Below, piece by piece: positions 1 to 5,979 of a stretch of DNA of 9,821 nt; position 1 is the first letter of the stretch; each line of letters starts with the position of its first letter. Origin of the DNA: an uncultured Ruminococcus sp. (GTDB lineage: Bacteria > Bacillota > Clostridia > Oscillospirales > Ruminococcaceae); assembly GCA_900553675.1 (NCBI GenBank), contig USEH01000077.1, forward strand, positions 1 through 9,821, given 5' to 3'. The notes beneath the pieces were generated by a model, which saw only the letters and a list, made by a program, of their open reading frames with translations, searched no databases and was not told the DNA's origin. Position numbers and translations under genes: made by a program.

Positions 1-556
1 GTTCTTCTGATGGCACGACCTTTCCCTGATGTTCGCATAAATACCAAAGAATCGAAAACTCAATCGGTGTTAAGGTAACCTCTTTGCCGTAAAGACAGCA
101 CTTGTGAGTGTCTTTATTGATGGTCAGACCCTTAATATCGTACTCGGTTATCAGCTCCGGCTTGATTTCCGTGCCGGAAGCGTTGTTGTATCTGACATAC
201 CGCCTGAGCTGGGTTTTTACCCGCGCCACGACTTCCAAGGGGTTAAAGGGCTTAGTAATATAATCATCCGCACCAATGGTAAGACCCATTATTTTGTCGG
301 AATCCTCGACCTTTGCGGTCAGCATTATTATCGGGTAAAAATACTTTTCCCTGATTTTCTGGCAGATATGAAAGCCGTCAATATCCGGAAGCATAACATC
401 AAGAATAGCCAAATCAAGCTTTGCGGTTTCAATGAAGTTAAGAGCATCCAAACCGTTGTAAAACTTATGTACAATGTAACTGTCGTTTGTAAGATACAGC
501 TCTATTAAATCTGCTATTTCCTTTTCGTCGTCTACTATCAAAATGTGTTCGTTCAT
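1..556 (-). CDS. VanR-like OmpR/PhoB-family response regulator (partial, C-terminus off the window)
   Basis: Reading the minus strand from ATG at 556 gives about 185 codons with no stop before the window edge. The start MNEHILIVDDEKEIADLIEL and the later segments IGADDYITKPFNPLE and LTPIEFSIL closely resemble VanR-type regulators of the OmpR/PhoB family. The receiver domain spans about residues 3-115, with the acidic pair D9/D10, phospho-acceptor D53 (AILDVMLP), T80 and K102 (TKPF) all present. A winged-helix DNA-binding domain starts near residue 145 and is cut by the edge. The Shine-Dalgarno sequence AAAGGCGGG lies just upstream of the ATG. The family receives phosphate from a membrane histidine kinase and binds tandem DNA repeats. 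The partner kinase would be expected further left, outside the window. VanR similarity does not by itself mean vancomycin resistance, and no van ligase genes are visible. I am sure of the family and unsure of the regulon. Confidence 0.93.
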   Translation of the reverse strand, partial: MNEHILIVDDEKEIADLIELYLTNDSYIVHKFYNGLDALNFIETAKLDLAILDVMLPDIDGFHICQKIREKYFYPIIMLTAKVEDSDKIMGLTIGADDYITKPFNPLEVVARVKTQLRRYVRYNNASGTEIKPELITEYDIKGLTINKDTHKCCLYGKEVTLTPIEFSILWYLCEHQGKVVPSEE

Positions 557-593
557 ATTTTCCCGCCTTTGCTTGAAGTGCTGTGTCAGTGAT

Positions 594-622
594 ATTATAA
601 CATAGTGGAAAGGAATAAGCAA
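594..622 (-). promoter_or_regulatory. Sigma-A-type promoter of the VanR-like regulator
   Basis: On the minus strand a -35 hexamer TTGCTT (617-622) and a perfect -10 hexamer TATAAT (594-599) are separated by exactly 17 bases. The -10 box lies about 38 bases upstream of the regulator ATG, leaving a leader of about 30 bases that contains the ribosome binding site. Confidence 0.75.
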
Positions 623-626
623 TCAG

Positions 627-644
627 TTAAGAAAAAATTAAGAA
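627..644 (-). promoter_or_regulatory. Tandem direct repeat, candidate response-regulator operator
   Basis: Two identical heptamers, TTAAGAA on plus (TTCTTAA on minus), begin at 627 and 638, exactly 11 bp apart. They sit immediately upstream of the -35 box of the VanR-like gene. OmpR/PhoB-family regulators typically bind as head-to-tail dimers to direct repeats spaced one helical turn apart, so this is a natural candidate autoregulatory site. The repeat and spacing are seen directly. The function is inferred. Confidence 0.5.
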
Positions 645-653
645 TTGAGAGCA

Positions 654-737
654 TTAATTAATAAGTTGGTCGGTGCAAACACCAAGAAAGCAGGCGAAGC
701 CGCGACTAATAATCCATCGCCGTAAGGCGATACAACA
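654..737. repeat. Candidate short interspersed repeat with hairpins
   Basis: This noncoding stretch contains two compact hairpins. One is GGTG-CAAA-CACC near 671-682. The other is ATCGCC-GTAA-GGCGAT at 716-731, a perfect six-base stem closed by a GNRA-type tetraloop. Read on minus it is open through the peptide-like string SRGFACFLGVCTDQLIN ending in TAA at 654-656, but no start or ribosome binding site supports a gene. Short hairpins of this kind followed by pyrimidine-rich runs are typical of dispersed intergenic repeats in Clostridia. Only one copy is visible, so repeat status is unproven. Confidence 0.35.
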
Positions 738-825
738 CTTTTCACTTTTCTCTCTTATCTCTTATCTAGAAAAGCCGCTAAGCAAAGTAGTGAAAAGAGA
801 AGAAATAAGAGAGAAAAGATAAAAG
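738..825. repeat. Imperfect inverted repeat of about 30 bp
   Basis: The arm at 738-767, rich in CTTTTCTCTCTTATCTCTTATC-like pyrimidine tracts, is nearly complementary to the purine-rich arm at 796-825. A loop of about 28 bases (768-795) separates them. The central 13 bases pair perfectly. The element lies directly beyond the tRNA terminator and adjoins the hairpin repeat to its left, so 654-825 may be one unit. It could be a miniature element, a decayed mobile-element end or simply a long intergenic stem. No transposase or target duplication is visible. Confidence 0.5.
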
Positions 826-833
826 TACAAAAA

Positions 834-857
834 GAAAAACCGCCTTGTCGGCGGCTT
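834..857 (-). terminator. Rho-independent terminator of the tRNA-Ala gene
   Basis: On minus, a five-base GC stem CCGCC/GGCGG (arms 850-854 and 840-844) with loop GACAA is followed by TTTTTC and further T residues. It starts about 10 bases beyond the encoded CCA end of the tRNA and is correctly oriented. Confidence 0.75.
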
Positions 858-864
858 TGCTTTT

Positions 865-940
865 TGGTGGAGCATACGGGATTCGAACCCGTGACCTCCA
901 CACTGCCAGTGTGGCGCGCTTCCAACTGCGCTAATACCCC
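865..940 (-). tRNA. tRNA-Ala, anticodon GGC
   Basis: The 76-base gene folds into a standard cloverleaf. The acceptor arm is GGGGTAT with ATGCTCC, the D-arm lies around AGCGCAGTTGGAAGCGC, and the anticodon stem is CCACA/TGTGG with loop CTGGCAG, giving anticodon GGC. The T-arm contains GGTTCGAATCC. The third acceptor pair is G3-U70, the key identity element for alanyl-tRNA synthetase. The discriminator A and the CCA tail are encoded. It decodes GCC and GCU alanine codons. It is flanked by its own promoter and terminator, so it appears to be a single-gene unit. Confidence 0.96.
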
Positions 941-949
941 ATGGCTGAT

Positions 950-978
950 ATAATAGCACAATTGAAAGAAAAAATCAA
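950..978 (-). promoter_or_regulatory. Promoter of the tRNA-Ala gene
   Basis: On minus, TTGATT (973-978) and TATTAT (950-955) are separated by 17 bases. The -10 box ends 9 bases before the first tRNA base, so the 5' leader would be only a few bases long. Its location makes an overlapping plus-strand ORF starting at 941 unlikely to be a gene. Confidence 0.65.
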
Positions 979-1235
979 GTGTTTTACGCAAAAAATTTTC
1001 AAGAAATTATACGCACGATTCATCGGCGGAAAACCCGCAGAAGTCCCGCGGTCATTTGCCGACTGTCAGCCATGTTATGATGAATTTACGACTGGTGTAA
1101 GAATTACAATCTACTATGCGATAGGTTTTGTACTCTATTCTTGTAACACTTTTAGCCTGAAATAAGTATAAGAACCCGGCTTTTTTCATAGTATTAAGCA
1201 GTTACATATGATTTTGAAAGGAACGGTGCATCAAT
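979..1235. other. Intergenic region with no recognised gene
   Basis: Between the tRNA promoter and the S1-repeat gene I find no convincing coding signal on either strand. A plus-strand open frame covering 941-1165 has no ribosome binding site and starts at the tRNA edge. Near 1152-1188 an AGCC/GGCT pair precedes a run of six T residues, which is too weak to call a terminator. The promoter of the downstream plus-strand gene must lie here. Candidates such as TTGTAA followed by TATAAG have a 20-base spacer, so none is called. Confidence 0.5.
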
Positions 1236-2147
1236 ATGAATTACCCACCGGAGGGCTATATTATAAACAGAACCGAAAATATAAACGCTTTATCCGATAT
1301 GCTAAGTCTTACAAGTGCCATGAACAGCGGAGCGATTTTAGAGGCAAAGGCGGATATGTGTACGTCAGACCACGACCTTATTGTAAATCTCCCCTGCATA
1401 AAAGCCACGATGCCGCGTGAAGAGGTTTGTCTGGGGATAAAGGAGGGCAAAACCAAGGACATTGCAGTAATCTCGCGGGTTGGAAAGCCGGTATGCTTTG
1501 TGGTTACCGGATTTGAATATATAAACGGCGAAAAGACTGCGATTATCTCAAGAAGAGCGGCGCAGGAACGCTGCAAAGACGAATATCTTTCAAAGCTAAA
1601 ATGCGGAGAGGTTATAGACGCGACCGTAACTCACATTGAGCAATTCGGCTGCTTTGTGGATATCGGAGCGGGGATTCCCTCCATGATTCCCATTGACGAG
1701 ATATCAATTTCCAGAATAGCCTCGCCGTTCGACAGATTTTCAGTCGGCGACAGAATAAAGGTGGTTTACAAGGGCTTCGACGGAGAGAAATTCTATATAA
1801 GCCACAAGGAACTTTTGGGCACATGGGAGGAAAACGCCGCCATGTTTTCCTCCGGCGAGACGGTTCGCGGAATCGTCAGAAGCGTTGAAAGCTACGGCGT
1901 ATTCGTTGAGCTTACCCCAAACCTTGCCGGTCTTGCAGAGCCTAACGGAAACGTCAGAACCGGTCAGACTGCAAGCGTATACATAAAATCTATAAACCCC
2001 GAAAAAATGAAGATAAAGCTGATTATTGTTGACTGCTGCGACTCCTCCATGAAGATGAAAAACACCTATTTCATCACCGAGGGCGTTATAAGCAGATGGC
2101 GGTATTCGCCGGAGAGCTGTCACAAGGTAATCGAAACCGTGTTCTGA
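1236..2147 (+). CDS. S1-repeat RNA-binding protein (ribosomal protein S1-like)
   Basis: The 303-residue protein carries two clear S1 (OB-fold) RNA-binding repeats. One spans about residues 123-191 (GEVIDATVTHIEQFGCFVDI through VGDRIKVV and FYISHKELLG). The other spans about 207-267 (GETVRGIVRSVESYGVFVEL). A more degenerate S1-like segment lies at about 29-109. This resembles the short S1-domain proteins of Clostridia rather than the six-repeat S1 of Proteobacteria. Such proteins bind single-stranded mRNA, and a role at the ribosome is possible but not shown. No signal peptide or membrane segment is visible. AAAGGA ends 13 bases before the ATG, rather far, while GGTG lies 7 bases away, so translation initiation may be modest. 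It is the only plus-strand gene here, stands alone and converges on rarA. Confidence 0.85.
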   Translation: MNYPPEGYIINRTENINALSDMLSLTSAMNSGAILEAKADMCTSDHDLIVNLPCIKATMPREEVCLGIKEGKTKDIAVISRVGKPVCFVVTGFEYINGEKTAIISRRAAQERCKDEYLSKLKCGEVIDATVTHIEQFGCFVDIGAGIPSMIPIDEISISRIASPFDRFSVGDRIKVVYKGFDGEKFYISHKELLGTWEENAAMFSSGETVRGIVRSVESYGVFVELTPNLAGLAEPNGNVRTGQTASVYIKSINPEKMKIKLIIVDCCDSSMKMKNTYFITEGVISRWRYSPESCHKVIETVF

Positions 2148-2150
2148 GTA

Positions 2151-2183
2151 AAAAGTCCTCGACAATCGCTTGATGGGGACTTT
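2151..2183 (-). terminator. Terminator at the convergent S1-gene/rarA junction
   Basis: The arms AAAGTCC (2152-2158) and GGACTTT (2177-2183) pair around an 18-base loop. On minus the stem is followed directly by TTTTT, so it best serves rarA, although it begins about 48 bases past the rarA stop. On plus it lies just after the S1-gene stop, but the trailing bases are TTTCACAC, a poorer T-tract. It may therefore act in both directions. Confidence 0.6.
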
Positions 2184-2230
2184 CACACTTTGAAATATGC
2201 TTCCATTGATATTCGTTTAAATCGGTGCAG

Positions 2231-3496
2231 TTACTTTTTCTTTATTCTTGACCAGTATTCTTTTGCGGTTTGTTCGGCTTTGTTTGAGCCATAGTTGTAG
2301 TATACCCTGTCCTTAATATTATCGGGGAGATACTGCTGCTCGACCCATGAATCGGGGTAAACATGAGGATATTTATATCCCTGAGCTTTGCCGAGCTTCT
2401 GCGCTCCTGCATAATGACCGTCCTGCAAGCTTGAAGGGATATTGCCGTAATCTACATTTCTTACGTCGTCAAGAGCGGAATCTATAGCTGTTATTGCGCT
2501 GTTTGACTTCGGTGCGGTCGCAAGTAGTATTACCGCCTGTGCAAGCGGCAGCCTTGCCTCGGGAAGCCCTAACTGCATGGCGCTGTCCACGCAGGATTTT
2601 ACTATGGTTATGGCATTGGGGTAAGCAAGCCCTATATCCTCTGCTGCTATAACAAGAAGTCTGCGCGAGAGTGATATTATATCCCCTGCTTCTATAAGCC
2701 TTGCGGCATAATGAAGAGCTGCGTTTTCATCCGACCCTCTTATGGATTTCTGAAGAGCTGACAATATGTTATAATGCTCGTCGGAGTCACGGTCATAGCG
2801 CATATTGCTTCGCTGAGTCAGAAGCTTGACGTTTTCAAGCTTGACATTCAGATTGCCGTCGGCACTGTCGGCGGAAAGCACACAAAGCTCAACCGTGTTT
2901 ATAGACTTTCTGACGTCTCCCCCACAGCCTCTTGCTATATGCTCTATTACCCCGCTTTCAAGCCGTAGCTTTTTGCCAAGCTCATCAGCGCATATCTGAA
3001 ACGCTCTTTTTACCGCAGGACATATCTCGTCCGCCGAGACGGGCAGAAACTCGAAAACGGTGGAGCGGCTGATTATCGCGTTATAGACATAAAAATACGG
3101 ATTTTCGGTAGTCGAGGATATGAGGGTTATTTTGCCGTTTTCTATGTATTCCAAAAGCGATTGCTGCTGTTTTTTGTTGAGATACTGTATCTCGTCCAGA
3201 TACAAAAGGATTCCGTTGTAGCCGAAAAGAGTGTCTGTCTGCGCTATTATATCTTTGATGTCCTGAACCGACGCTGAGGTGCCGTTCAGCTTATACATCT
3301 TCATGTTGGTATTGTCGGCAATGATTCTTGCAACCGTTGTTTTGCCTATGCCGCTTGAGCCGTAAAATATCATATTGGGGATTCTTCCGCTGTCGATTAT
3401 TCTTCTGAGCGGTTTATCCTTGCCTAAAAGATGGCTCTGCCCTACTACATCGTCTAAGGTTTTTGGTCTTATTCTGTCCGCTAACGGTGATGGCAA
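2231..3496 (-). CDS. rarA: Replication-associated recombination protein RarA (MgsA family AAA+ ATPase)
   Basis: The 421-residue protein has the full RarA/MgsA plan. The N-terminus reads PLADRIRPKTLDDVVGQSHL. Walker A is GSSGIGKT (46-53), Walker B LLYLDEIQ (97-104, D101/E102), sensor 1 STTENP (128-133), an arginine-finger candidate R144 (ISRST), and sensor 2 in GGDVRKSIN (about 192-200). The C-terminal oligomerisation domain contains YKYPHVYPDSWVEQQYLP. Length matches the family, about 420-450. RarA works at stalled replication forks and is related to clamp-loader subunits. The usual P-loop GPPGTGKT is replaced by the still consensus-compatible GSSGIGKT. The start is TTG: AAGGA lies 9 bases upstream, an in-frame TAA at 3509-3511 rules out a longer protein, and the family N-terminus begins right at this codon. 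It has its own promoter. Confidence 0.95.
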   Translation of the reverse strand: MPSPLADRIRPKTLDDVVGQSHLLGKDKPLRRIIDSGRIPNMIFYGSSGIGKTTVARIIADNTNMKMYKLNGTSASVQDIKDIIAQTDTLFGYNGILLYLDEIQYLNKKQQQSLLEYIENGKITLISSTTENPYFYVYNAIISRSTVFEFLPVSADEICPAVKRAFQICADELGKKLRLESGVIEHIARGCGGDVRKSINTVELCVLSADSADGNLNVKLENVKLLTQRSNMRYDRDSDEHYNILSALQKSIRGSDENAALHYAARLIEAGDIISLSRRLLVIAAEDIGLAYPNAITIVKSCVDSAMQLGLPEARLPLAQAVILLATAPKSNSAITAIDSALDDVRNVDYGNIPSSLQDGHYAGAQKLGKAQGYKYPHVYPDSWVEQQYLPDNIKDRVYYNYGSNKAEQTAKEYWSRIKKK

Positions 3497-3505
3497 ATTA
3501 TCACG

Positions 3506-3510
3506 TCCTT
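3506..3510 (-). promoter_or_regulatory. Ribosome binding site that fixes the TTG start of rarA
   Basis: AAGGA on minus lies 9 bases upstream of TTG at 3494-3496. The nearby GTG is out of frame, and TAA at 3509-3511 closes the frame upstream, so the TTG is the only reasonable initiator. Confidence 0.7.
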
Positions 3511-3525
3511 AAATTTGATGATTCT

Positions 3526-3554
3526 ATTATACAGCACCGCACAAAATAAATCAA
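3526..3554 (-). promoter_or_regulatory. Promoter of rarA
   Basis: On minus, TTGATT (3549-3554) and a perfect TATAAT (3526-3531) are separated by 17 bases, giving a leader of about 22 bases before the TTG start. The first three bases of the -35 box are the last three bases of the upstream terminator stem. Confidence 0.75.
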
Positions 3555-3594
3555 GCTCCGCATATAAAACCGTTTGGCTCATATGCGGAGCTTG
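3552..3594 (-). terminator. Strong hairpin between the ECF-like gene and rarA
   Basis: A perfect 14-bp stem, CAAGCTCCGCATAT (3552-3565) with ATATGCGGAGCTTG (3581-3594), closes a 15-base loop. On minus the stem is followed by ATTTATTTTG, a T-rich but interrupted tail. It lies 66 bases past the stop of the ECF-like gene and probably ends that transcript. Its distal edge overlaps the rarA -35 box. Confidence 0.65.
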
Positions 3595-3660
3595 CCTATT
3601 ATATTACGTTACGGAAAATTCTGCGCGATTACTGCGCCGCCATCGTGACGCACTTATGAA

Positions 3661-5235
3661 TCACTTTCTAACGCCCCACATACAAAGCGGGGTTTTCTCC
3701 TTAGGCAGATACAGCTTGCCGTCGGCAATCAGCTTTTCAAGGATAAGTGCCGCGGCATCTAACCGATGAGTAATCTTTGCAATCGTTTCGCACTGATCCT
3801 TTACGGCGGCAGGAGCTGTTTTCTCGAGGATTTTTGCCGCTCTGTCTGAGATATCTATCACATAGTTTGCGTTTTTGACTGTCGCTGGCTCTAAAATGTC
3901 AAGTAGACTGCTGTAAACACTTTCAGTGAATACCGGAAAGTTTGCGGATAGTCTGCCGTTTTCACTAAAAATAAACCTGTTTTCAATCAACCACGGCAGG
4001 GTTTGATTATTCTTGTCTGCTTCTTTTTCAAGAATCGCATCCCATACAGCCTCTGCTTTTTTAGACTGGTATGAAAAGTCATAAAACTGACACAACTGTA
4101 TTGCTTTGTAATTCTCGGATGAAAACCACACCGTATTCGAGCTGTTTGGAACTAACATTGCAACTCCTGTGAAATGCATGTTCTTGAAATCATTATCATG
4201 TCCCCATATCCAACCATGACATCCAAGCGGAAGGTATGGTTCTTCATCGTAAGAAGGAGAAAGGTAGTTAGCTCTAAAAACGCCGTTCACTAAAGCTATA
4301 TTCAGCAAAGCAAACATCAGTCTGTTGTCGTCATAGTCGTTGCCCCTAAAATCAAGCTCTCTTACCTGTGGAAGAGCATTGAGGACGATATTATATATCT
4401 CAGCCGAAACCTCCTCACAGATGGGAACAGCTTCTTTTTCAAAGCTCTTATCATATTCGTCCGTCAGGATTACAAGGTTTGTCTGATACTTTTTGCCGAC
4501 CTCTTTAAGCACTCCCGCAGCCACAAGGATTGCTATTTCATCCTCAAGATACGGCATTGCAACTCCCAGCTCCAGCGAAAGCTCCTCTGCGCTCATCGGC
4601 TTTTTATATGCCGAAAGCAGGATATTGCCGGGAAGCAAGCGGTCGCATAAGTGATTATATCTGTTAAAATCGCCCCAGAAATTAATTCTGAAAACGCCGG
4701 GATTATAGCTCTTTTCGCCCAATTCTCTTGTCATACCGATACCTTCTTTCAAAGTTTTGCGTATTTTGAACAGATGGTACTTAACCATCTCTACGCTGAT
4801 GTTTTGTTCCTGTGAAATCTGTGAGCAGCTTTTATTATCGACATAATATGCTATCAGAATGTCTCTGTGAGCTTTGGCGAGCAAAGAAAGCTCCCGCCGG
4901 AGAAGATATGTAGAATCCTTTTCGTCCTCATGAAAGATATATTCATGCTCCGGCGAGCAAATCGTTTCATAGTAGGCTTTCTCCAAATCAAGCTCGCACC
5001 TGCGCTTTAAGTCCTCACGGCGGATAAATTTGCGAAAGGTATTCTCGGCAATTTTCCAAGCAAACGCCCAGAAAGCCCTGTCGTCCCTGAGATTCTTCGC
5101 CGAAGCAAGAATTTCAACAACGATTTCATGTGCAAGATCGGTTGCCTTGTCCTTATCGTAAAGCCGCTCGTAAGCGTATCCGTAAAACGCCGCGAGATTA
5201 TCCTGAATCAGTTTATTAACGTCTATATCTGCCAT
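3661..5235 (-). CDS. Sigma-70/ECF-like RNA polymerase sigma factor with long C-terminal extension
   Basis: The 524-residue protein begins with a sigma-70 region 2-like segment (about residues 11-73, including ATDLAHEIVVEIL and AFWAFAWKIAENTFRKFIRRE). A region 4-like helix-turn-helix follows (about 111-162, LAKAHRDILIAYYVDNKSCS through ISVEMVKYHLFKIRKTLKEG). That is the complete two-domain ECF core, normally about 160-200 residues. About 360 further residues follow. Residues 212-258 look like a winged-helix domain (MSAEELSLELGVAMPYLEDE, then ILVAAGVLKEVGKKYQTNLVIL). The remainder, with many aromatic residues (for example CHGWIWGHDNDF at 339-350), matches no family I recognise. No membrane segment or adjacent anti-sigma gene is visible, so I infer that the extension may sense or regulate in cis. 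GGGTGG lies about 4 bases before the ATG. Core assignment is firm; target genes are unknown. Confidence 0.8.
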   Translation of the reverse strand: MADIDVNKLIQDNLAAFYGYAYERLYDKDKATDLAHEIVVEILASAKNLRDDRAFWAFAWKIAENTFRKFIRREDLKRRCELDLEKAYYETICSPEHEYIFHEDEKDSTYLLRRELSLLAKAHRDILIAYYVDNKSCSQISQEQNISVEMVKYHLFKIRKTLKEGIGMTRELGEKSYNPGVFRINFWGDFNRYNHLCDRLLPGNILLSAYKKPMSAEELSLELGVAMPYLEDEIAILVAAGVLKEVGKKYQTNLVILTDEYDKSFEKEAVPICEEVSAEIYNIVLNALPQVRELDFRGNDYDDNRLMFALLNIALVNGVFRANYLSPSYDEEPYLPLGCHGWIWGHDNDFKNMHFTGVAMLVPNSSNTVWFSSENYKAIQLCQFYDFSYQSKKAEAVWDAILEKEADKNNQTLPWLIENRFIFSENGRLSANFPVFTESVYSSLLDILEPATVKNANYVIDISDRAAKILEKTAPAAVKDQCETIAKITHRLDAAALILEKLIADGKLYLPKEKTPLCMWGVRK

Positions 5236-5366
5236 ACTGCCACCCTTTTCAACAGGAGATGCGAATGTTTGAAAGCTTTCAAGTATATTTTGTATACACC
5301 TATATAGTATCGGAAATCGGAATCGGTTAGCGTTTTTGAAAATAAATTTTTATATTTTTTGCCGTG
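5236..5366. promoter_or_regulatory. Upstream region of the ECF-like gene with palindrome and CCGAT repeats
   Basis: The 131-base gap carries a perfect 14-bp palindrome TTGAAAGCTTTCAA (5269-5282). Next to it is an inverted repeat GTATA-TTTTG... TATAC (5283-5297). On minus there are three closely spaced CCGAT copies (about 5307-5328) preceded by AACGCTAACC. I found no good sigma-A pair of boxes for the ECF-like gene, so transcription could depend on an alternative sigma factor, possibly its own product. No clear terminator follows the DUF402 gene in this gap, so read-through is also possible. The motifs are seen; their function is inferred. Confidence 0.4.
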
Positions 5367-5918
5367 TCATTTTAAATCAGGCAAGAGCTTTGAAAACATC
5401 TCCGCACAATAATCGCGAAGCCTGCAAAACTGCGCTTTAATACCGTCGAGCATATCCTGAGATGTCTTTATTGCAAGGGCGTAATCCTCTTTTGAGATAT
5501 TTCCCTCTGCCAAAGCCTCAGCAAGCTCGTCCATATCCAAAAGAGCAGACCTGCCGTCCGGCTGTACAATGATATCAAGCATGAGGTCATCGAAGCAGGA
5601 ATTGTCGCCATCTATGGTGTTATGCTCTGTGATATCAAAATAGTACTGGATGCACTCGCAGGTGGGATTGAACATCGCTGTAAGCCACCAGTTTTGATTC
5701 TCAAACGCCACCTGAAGCCAGTAATAGCCGTCGTCGCAAACCATGATTTTGCCGTCGACGCTGAAAACCTCCAGCGGCTTTGACACCTTAAGAATGTGCA
5801 GAAGCGAAGCTTCACCGTGCATTCCGCCGCTTGCAATTTCCGTATAAGCAGTCTCGCGGCTGAGGATTCTTTTCCAGTCGTTTCTTGCCATGTATTTTCG
5901 CTCTATCTTGTTTGACAT
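5367..5918 (-). CDS. DUF402 family protein (possible nucleoside di-/triphosphate phosphatase)
   Basis: The 183-residue protein has a DUF402 core at about residues 60-155. The segment YYFDITEHNTIDGDNSCFDD, continuing into LMLDIIVQPDGRSALLDMDE and LAEALAEGNISKEDYALAIK, follows the family pattern of an acidic Y-x-D-I strand, a D-L-x-L-D-x-x-V-x-P-D-G strand-turn, then an acidic helix pair. Characterised DUF402 relatives include FomD and staphylococcal Ntdp, metal-dependent nucleotide phosphohydrolases. That activity is possible here, but the substrate cannot be read from sequence. The first 50 residues are less conserved and there is no signal peptide or membrane segment. The ATG at 5918 is preceded by AGGTGA 4 bases away; an alternative ATG at residue 10 lacks such a site. 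It lies 61 bases past clpX, beyond a terminator. Confidence 0.75.
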   Translation of the reverse strand: MSNKIERKYMARNDWKRILSRETAYTEIASGGMHGEASLLHILKVSKPLEVFSVDGKIMVCDDGYYWLQVAFENQNWWLTAMFNPTCECIQYYFDITEHNTIDGDNSCFDDLMLDIIVQPDGRSALLDMDELAEALAEGNISKEDYALAIKTSQDMLDGIKAQFCRLRDYCAEMFSKLLPDLK

Positions 5919-5943
5919 ATTATCACCTGATTATAAGTAATTT

Positions 5944-5975
5944 AAAAAAGGAACGCAAATTATTACGTTCCTTTT
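5944..5975 (-). terminator. Rho-independent terminator after clpX
   Basis: The arms AAAAGGAACG and CGTTCCTTTT (5966-5975 and 5946-5955) pair perfectly around a 10-base AT-rich loop. On minus the stem runs into six T residues. It starts five bases beyond the clpX stop codon and closes the tig-clpP-clpX transcription unit. Confidence 0.85.
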
Positions 5976-5979
5976 ATAT

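Noticed and set aside
104..508. Plus-strand open frame of 134 codons opposite the VanR-like gene
   Set aside because: It is a shadow of the response regulator, whose minus-strand frame has receiver-domain motifs and a proper start.
1..556. Start of a glycopeptide (van) resistance cluster
   Set aside because: Only a VanR-like regulator is visible. VanR-like regulators are common in Clostridia without resistance genes, and no ligase, VanH or VanX homologue is in the window.
762..991. Minus-strand open frames across the tRNA
   Set aside because: They read through a clear tRNA-Ala gene, its promoter and its terminator.
941..1165. Plus-strand open frame of 74 codons starting at the edge of tRNA-Ala
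   Set aside because: No ribosome binding site, no recognisable domain, and it covers the tRNA promoter on the opposite strand.
5930..5958. TTGCGT-N17-TATAAT as a promoter for the DUF402 gene
   Set aside because: The -10 box is only 11 bases before the ATG and overlaps the space needed for the AGGTGA site, and the -35 box lies in the clpX terminator. It would give an almost leaderless transcript, so I do not call it.
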